DNA of 64,000 bases from assembly GCF_000376565.1 (NCBI RefSeq), contig NZ_BARG01000053.1, forward strand, positions 1-64,000, read 5' to 3'. Positions 59,873-64,000 of this stretch are shown here, piece after piece. Numbering within the stretch: position 1 is the stretch's first letter; every line of letters starts with the position of its first letter. The notes beneath the pieces were generated by a model. That model saw nothing but the letters and a program-made list of their open reading frames with translations, had not been told where the DNA came from and did no database searches. Both the position numbers and the translations under genes were made by a program. The DNA is from Streptomyces hokutonensis. GTDB taxonomy: Bacteria > Actinomycetota > Actinomycetes > Streptomycetales > Streptomycetaceae.

Positions 59873-61011
59873 GCCGCTCCGTCCACTGTGACCGCGTCCA
59901 ACCCGATGCGTCGCGCGAGCAGTTCGCGGTGGTACGCCGGGTCTCCGAACAGGAGTTGAGATGTCTTGGCCCGTTTCAGATACAGGTGGGCCGGGTGCTC
60001 CCAGGTGAAGCCGATGCCGCCGTGGACCTGGATGTTCTCCGCCGTCGCCTGTAGACACGCGTCGGAGCAGAACGCCTTGGCCAGACTTGCCACCGCGGGC
60101 AGGTCCGGGTCCTCGTTGGCTGCCGCGAGCAGCGCGTAGTGCGCGGCGGCACGCGCCGACTCCACTTCGAGCAGTACGTCGGCGAGCAGGTGCTTCACGG
60201 CCTGGAAGGAGCCGATGGGCCGCCCGAACTGGTGCCGTACCTTGGCGTACTCCACTGCCATGTCCAGCGCGCGGGAGGCCACTCCCACCTGCTCGGCGGC
60301 GAGTGCCACGGCCGCCCGGTCGAGCACCTGTGAGACGAGCTCCCAGCCGTCTCCGTGCGTACGCAGCCGGGTCGCCGGTACGTCGTCGTAGTCGAGGCGG
60401 GACTGTCGGCGGGTCGGGTCCATGGTCGGGAGGGGAATACGGGTCAGTCCCGCCGCGTCGCCGTCGACCGAGAAGACGCCGATGCCGTCGTCGGTGCGGG
60501 CGACGGTGAGGACGAAGTCTGCGGTGGCACCGTCGAGGACGAACATCTTGTGTCCGGTCAGCAGCCAATGCCCGTCCGATTCACGGGCGTTGAGTTGGAC
60601 CCCCGTCGCGTCCCAGCGGGCCGAGTCCTCGGTCAGGGCCAGTGTCCCGACCAGTTCGCCGGAGGCGAGCCCCGGCAGCAGGCGCTTGCGGGCGTCCTCG
60701 TCGTCGCAGCGCAGCAGCGTGGTCGTCGCCAGCACGGCCGAGGAGAGGAAGGGCGTGCATACGAGCGCCCGGCCCAACTCCTCCATGACGGCGCCTACTT
60801 CGACCGGCCCGCACCCGGCACCGCCGTACTCCTCGGGGACGGCCAGCCCCTGAAGGCCGAGTTCCGTCCCCATCCGGCGCCAGAGCGCACGGTCGAAGCC
60901 CTCCGGCGTCTCCATCAGCCGTCGTGTCTCGGTCTCGGGAGAGGTGTCCGCGAGGAACGCCCGTACCGTGCGACGCAGTTCCTCCTGCTCGTCACTGAAC
61001 GCGAAGTCCAT
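59869..61011 (-). CDS. Acyl-CoA dehydrogenase, beta-type (FadE29-like)
   Basis: 380 residues, ATG at complement 61009-61011. Closely resembles the subunit at 45543: VPEEYGGAGCGPVEVGAVME, ALTEDSARWDATG, YAKVRHQFGRPIGSFQAVKH, QLLFGDPAYHRELL. The EGT motif is lost. No alpha-type partner lies next to it; the dehydrogenase at 31438 or 52182 might serve. In operon with a crotonase and an LLM enzyme. Confidence 0.88.
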   Translation of the reverse strand: MDFAFSDEQEELRRTVRAFLADTSPETETRRLMETPEGFDRALWRRMGTELGLQGLAVPEEYGGAGCGPVEVGAVMEELGRALVCTPFLSSAVLATTTLLRCDDEDARKRLLPGLASGELVGTLALTEDSARWDATGVQLNARESDGHWLLTGHKMFVLDGATADFVLTVARTDDGIGVFSVDGDAAGLTRIPLPTMDPTRRQSRLDYDDVPATRLRTHGDGWELVSQVLDRAAVALAAEQVGVASRALDMAVEYAKVRHQFGRPIGSFQAVKHLLADVLLEVESARAAAHYALLAAANEDPDLPAVASLAKAFCSDACLQATAENIQVHGGIGFTWEHPAHLYLKRAKTSQLLFGDPAYHRELLARRIGLDAVTVDGAA

Positions 61012-61016
61012 GCCGC

Positions 61017-61817
61017 TCAGCCCTTCGCACCGGCGCGGCGACGACCGCGCGAGGCGATGATCTTTTCCACTGCGGCGATGTGGTCCGGGTCGTGCATGCT
61101 GTCCCGCTCGGCGAGCAGCGCCGGCTCCAGTACGGTGGCCATGGCCTGTTCCAGATGCAGGTTCACCGCCCGCTTGGTGCCGCGCAGCGCCTGCGCGGGC
61201 AGGGCGGCCAGCCGTCCGGCCAGGTCCATGGCCTCGTCCAGGAGCTTGTCCTTCGGTACGACACGGTTGGCGATGCCGAGCCGGACGGCATCCTCGGCGC
61301 TCACCCGTTCGCCGAGGAACAGGAGTTCCTTCGCCCGGGGCAGGCCGACGAGCAGGGGCAGGACGAGCGCGCCGCCGTCGCCGGCGACGAGACCGACCTG
61401 GACGTGCGGGTCGGCCACGTACGCGTCGTCCGCGATCAGGACGAGATCGCTCAGCAGGGCCAGGCTGCAACCGAGGCCCACGGCAGGCCCGTTGACCGCC
61501 GCGATCACCGGCAACGGGCAGCGGACCAGACCGGTGATGATCCGCCGGGCCTCGTCGACGTTCTGCTGTCGGAAGGCGGGGTCGCGCTGGACCCGGGTCA
61601 TGATGTCGAAGTTGCCGCCCGCGCTGAACGCCCTTCCCCGGCCGGTGAGTACGACCACCCGTGCCTCGGGGTCGTCGGCGACCGTGTCCCAGACCGACGC
61701 GAGGCCCAAGTGCAGCTCCTCGCTCATCGCGTTGAGCTGGTCCGGCCGGTTCAGCTCGATCAGCCGGACCGGCCCGAGGGCCGTCACCACCAGATCCGTC
61801 ATCTCCACCGCCACCAT
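61017..61817 (-). CDS. Enoyl-CoA hydratase/isomerase (crotonase, second)
   Basis: 266 residues; start at 61817 or, in frame, at an ATG 15 bases later. RLIELNRPDQLNAMSEELHL, AFSAGGNFDIMTRV, VNGPAVGLGCSLALLSDLVL, then DPHVQVGLVAGDGGALVLP, where the usual first Glu (PExxLG) is His, while the second is kept (AKELLFLG). The crotonase may thus act as isomerase or C-C hydrolase. First gene of the minus operon, next to island element 6. Confidence 0.88.
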   Translation of the reverse strand: MVAVEMTDLVVTALGPVRLIELNRPDQLNAMSEELHLGLASVWDTVADDPEARVVVLTGRGRAFSAGGNFDIMTRVQRDPAFRQQNVDEARRIITGLVRCPLPVIAAVNGPAVGLGCSLALLSDLVLIADDAYVADPHVQVGLVAGDGGALVLPLLVGLPRAKELLFLGERVSAEDAVRLGIANRVVPKDKLLDEAMDLAGRLAALPAQALRGTKRAVNLHLEQAMATVLEPALLAERDSMHDPDHIAAVEKIIASRGRRRAGAKG

Positions 61818-61839
61818 CCAGGAACAGTTCAGTAGAGTT

Positions 61840-61856
61840 GAATGCTATAACTAATT
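61840..61856. promoter_or_regulatory. Island operator-like element 6 (GAATGC-TATAA-CTAATT)
   Basis: Followed by GAGC. It lies in the divergent promoter between the crotonases at 61817 and 61906, with TTGAATGC also found at element 7. Confidence 0.65.
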
Positions 61857-61905
61857 GAGCTTTATGAGAACCAGGTCGCGGAGTGACGAGCCCGACGGAG
61901 GACGC

Positions 61906-62772
61906 ATGCTGGAGCAGGAGTACGAGACCGTGCGGGCCGAGGTGGCGGACCGGATCCTCACCGTCACGCTCAACCGGCCCGAGAAGCTGAACGCCTTCAA
62001 CCCGCAGATGATGGGCGATCTGCTCGACGTCCTGGACGCGGCCGACGCCGACGACGACGTGCGGGTGATCGTGGTGACCGGAGCCGGGCGCGGCTTCTGC
62101 GCGGGGGCCGACGTCAGTTCCGGCGGGTCGTCCTTCGACCACCGCAAGGCGGGTGCCTGGCACCGGGACACCGGCGGCCGGGTCGCGCTGCGGATCTTCT
62201 CCAGCACCAAGCCGGTCATCGCCGCGGTCAACGGCCCCGCGGCCGGCGTCGGCGCCAGCATGACCCTGCCCATGGACATCCGGCTCGCCTCGACCTCGGC
62301 GAAGTTCGGCTTCGTCTTCGCCCGCCGCGGCATCGTGCCGGAGTCCGCGGCGAGCTGGTTCCTGCCGCGGGCCGTGGGGATGCAACGGGCCATGGAATGG
62401 GTGGCCACCGGCCGCGTCTTCGGCCCCGACGAGGCCCTGTCGGCCGGGCTGGTCCGCTCCGTCCACCCGCCGGAGGAACTGCTGCCGGCGGCGTACGAAC
62501 TCGCCCGTGAGATCGCCCGGAACACTTCGGCGATCTCGGTCGCCCTCTCCCGTCAGATGATGTGGCGGATGCTCGGCGAACCGCACCCGATGGCCGCGCA
62601 CCGCCTCGACTCGCGGATCATGAGCCAGATCGGCGGCGGCCCGGACCCCGTGGAGGGCGTCGAGTCCTTCCTCGCCAAGCGGCCGCCCGAGTTCCCGGGC
62701 CGGGTCAGCAAGGACATGCCGACGGTCTACCCCTGGTGGCGGGACGAGGAGTTCCGGCCCTTCGGGGAGTAG
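61906..62772 (+). CDS. Enoyl-CoA hydratase (crotonase, third)
   Basis: 288 residues; the ATG at 61906 follows CGGAGG. ILTVTLNRPEKLNAFNPQMM, GFCAGADVSSGG, VNGPAAGVGASMTLPMDIRL, FGFVFARRGIVPESAASWFL (catalytic Glu), the pattern of long enoyl-CoA hydratases related to EchA5/PaaG types. C-terminal extension RPPEFPGRVSKDMPTVYPWW. Single gene on the plus strand; divergent from the minus crotonase operon. Confidence 0.92.
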   Translation: MLEQEYETVRAEVADRILTVTLNRPEKLNAFNPQMMGDLLDVLDAADADDDVRVIVVTGAGRGFCAGADVSSGGSSFDHRKAGAWHRDTGGRVALRIFSSTKPVIAAVNGPAAGVGASMTLPMDIRLASTSAKFGFVFARRGIVPESAASWFLPRAVGMQRAMEWVATGRVFGPDEALSAGLVRSVHPPEELLPAAYELAREIARNTSAISVALSRQMMWRMLGEPHPMAAHRLDSRIMSQIGGGPDPVEGVESFLAKRPPEFPGRVSKDMPTVYPWWRDEEFRPFGE

Positions 62773-62869
62773 GCAGCACTGGAGCAGGGGGAGAGCGCGC
62801 TCGCTTGCGGACTCCGTTGTGCGGACGGGTAGTTGGGCCAACTGGAGCGCCCTCTTCCGTCGTATGCCC

Positions 62870-63211
62870 TCAGTTATTCTGGCCAGATCCGAAGGGATCG
62901 GTGTACGAGATCGGCTTGTCGGTGGCGTGGGCGTACGCGATCTCCCTGCTCGTGGACTCGCCGATATACCCGCCCGGGTTGACGACCAGAACCCGGTCGG
63001 CCAGGTCGATCTTGCGCAGGTGGAGGGCGCCCAGCGCGGTTTTCTGCTCGTTGGTGATCACCTCGTCCGCTCCCTGATCGTCGTCGCGCCGGAAGACGCC
63101 CGGCGCGACGACGATGACACCTGCGAAGGTCAGTTCACGGTTGGCCGCGCTCATCTCGTCCGCGAACCGGGTGGAGCCGCAGATGCAGACGATCTCGGGT
63201 CGGTCGGGCAC
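62870..63211 (-). CDS. Nucleoside 2-deoxyribosyltransferase-like small protein
   Basis: 113 residues. IVCICGSTRFADEM near the N-terminus and VLVVNPGGYIGESTSREIAY (catalytic-Glu-type region) near the C-terminus are features of the nucleoside 2-deoxyribosyltransferase-like superfamily, often annotated as DUF4406-type. GTG start with weak ribosome binding site. No link to the catabolic island is evident; it may be a nucleotide-related housekeeping or phage-defence-associated protein. Confidence 0.75.
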   Translation of the reverse strand: MPDRPEIVCICGSTRFADEMSAANRELTFAGVIVVAPGVFRRDDDQGADEVITNEQKTALGALHLRKIDLADRVLVVNPGGYIGESTSREIAYAHATDKPISYTDPFGSGQNN

Positions 63212-63819
63212 GGCTCAGTCCTTCGGGTCGAACGGCAAACCGTCAGTGCGCGCGCAGCCATCAAGGGCGGGCACAAGAGCCAGCAGTGTACGCAGCGAGA
63301 CGGACGCCCCGCGGCTGGACCGTCGCAGGCGGAAGGCGTGGCCCGTGCCGGGAATGAGGCTGCTCGACGCCGGAGTCGGTGGTGCACCCGGCTCACCACC
63401 TTCCTTTGGCGACACGGCCTGGGGACCGCTCCGATCGCCGACCGGATCATGGCCGAAACGCTCCCCGGCCCCACCGCCCGCGACGACCGGGCCATCATCG
63501 ACGCGGCCCTCGACCACTGCCGCCGCGGCCACCAGGCGGTCGGAACCCGCCCGGCGCGCCCGGCCGCGGACGATCTCGTGGACGCCCGGCCGCACGTGCG
63601 CGGGACCGCCGGCCTGCGGATCGTCTGCCGCCCACCTCCGCCGGCCACGGTCACCGGCATTCTCGACGGGTCGATCACGTCCACGATCCGACGGCCCGCG
63701 GCCCCCGCCCTGGACACGGCCCGACCCCGCCCCGACCCTTTGACGGACCGATGAGATCTGTCCGAAACATTGTCGTCGTATCCCCGAAGTGTTAGCGTCC
63801 GGACGGCGGGCATTCAGTT
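63212..63819. other. Region between the deoxyribosyltransferase-like gene and the last gene, no supported gene
   Basis: About 600 bp. Overlapping open frames exist on both strands (for example 63215-63595 minus and a plus frame with TAPIADRIMAETLPGPTARD), but none matches a recognisable family or has a convincing start. Possibly decayed coding sequence. Confidence 0.4.
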
Positions 63820-63836
63820 GAATGCGTTAGCTATTC
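63820..63836. promoter_or_regulatory. Island operator-like element 7 (GAATGC-GTTAG-CTATTC)
   Basis: Inverted repeat GAAT-N9-ATTC, preceded by TT and sharing GTTAGCTATT with element 5. It lies 18 bp before the ATG of the last gene. Confidence 0.65.
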
Positions 63837-63853
63837 CGCCCGGGACGGTGACC

Positions 63854-64000
63854 ATGAGCGATGGTTTCCTGCAGGAGTCTTTCCACGGTGTCGACTGGGG
63901 AGTCGCCACCGCGGACGCCGTCGCGGCCCCGCCGCCCCCTCCGCCGGAACGCGCGGGGCACTTCCGGCAGTGGACCGACGACATCCGGCAACTGGTCGGC
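63854..64000 (+). CDS. Unidentified protein, N-terminal part only
   Basis: 49 codons run off the right edge, from an ATG at 63854 directly downstream of element 7. It starts MSDGFLQESFHGVDWGVATA and then has a run of six prolines. Not enough is visible to assign a family. Its element indicates it belongs to the same regulon as the island. Confidence 0.6.
   Translation, partial: MSDGFLQESFHGVDWGVATADAVAAPPPPPPERAGHFRQWTDDIRQLVG

Noticed and set aside
63215..63754. Plus-strand frame with TAPIADRIMAETLPG text
   Set aside because: No start with ribosome binding site and no family; composition is like shadow coding.
31438..64000. Assignment of the island as a cholesterol or bile-acid nucleus pathway
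   Set aside because: No KshA/KshB, HsaC, KstD or Mce genes are present; only side-chain-like enzymes are shared.
1..64000. tRNA genes, CRISPR arrays, transposases or prophage genes
   Set aside because: No cloverleaf, spaced identical repeats, DDE/Tyr recombinase motifs or phage structural genes were seen.

Overview
The window is high-GC actinomycete DNA, most likely from a Streptomyces species. The codon use, GTG starts and GGAGG-type ribosome binding sites fit this, as do the secreted multi-domain cellulases, xylanases and chitinases, the CebR- and DasR-type operators, and the paired NarL two-component genes. No tRNA, rRNA, CRISPR array, phage or intact insertion sequence was seen.

Polysaccharide region (1-31.2 kb). 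A divergent pair encodes a CBM2-GH48 reducing-end cellobiohydrolase (cut by the left edge) and a CBM2-GH6 cellobiohydrolase, with CebR-type boxes between them. A GH10-GH62 xylanase/arabinofuranosidase fusion faces the GH6 gene across a perfect hairpin. After an AraC regulator with a divergent NmrA-like oxidoreductase comes a sugar ABC operon without its own ATPase, ending in a GH78 alpha-L-rhamnosidase. Its LacI regulator and a secreted GH43 arabinanase follow. Three near-identical palindromes lie at the transporter, regulator and arabinanase promoters and suggest one regulon for pectin side chains (rhamnose plus arabinan). Then come an MMPL transporter, a NarL-type kinase/regulator pair, a rifamycin ADP-ribosyltransferase (Arr) next to a decayed macrolide glycosyltransferase, a coenzyme F420-type NADP-binding protein, an inositol-monophosphatase-like protein with altered metal motifs, a LysR regulator, a broken cytochrome P450, a methyltransferase and a MazEF-like toxin-antitoxin pair. 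A two-gene unit of CBM13 proteins (an RlpA-like barrel protein and a GH19 chitinase) has a DasR-like site between its -35 and -10.

CoA-thioester catabolic island (31.4-64 kb). Almost every gene here acts on acyl-CoA esters: six acyl-CoA dehydrogenases (at least one likely heteromeric pair), EtfBA, two acyl-CoA/aryl-CoA ligases plus a half-ligase, three crotonases, three SDR dehydrogenases, a CaiB-type CoA transferase, an aldehyde dehydrogenase, a thioesterase, two luciferase-like flavin/F420 oxidoreductases, an amidohydrolase, two thiolase-like/DUF35 pairs and an FCD-type GntR regulator. The genes form divergent operons, and seven of the start regions carry an alignable AT-rich 17-bp element (roughly nAATAn-GTTAn-CTAnTT), so the whole island looks like one regulon. 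The parts (heteromeric dehydrogenases, thiolase-like proteins lacking normal thiolase residues paired with DUF35 proteins, a BadH-like dehydrogenase) resemble steroid side-chain or alicyclic acid catabolism. No ring-cleavage or known steroid nucleus genes are present, so the substrate is unknown. This island is the best candidate for an undescribed system in the window.
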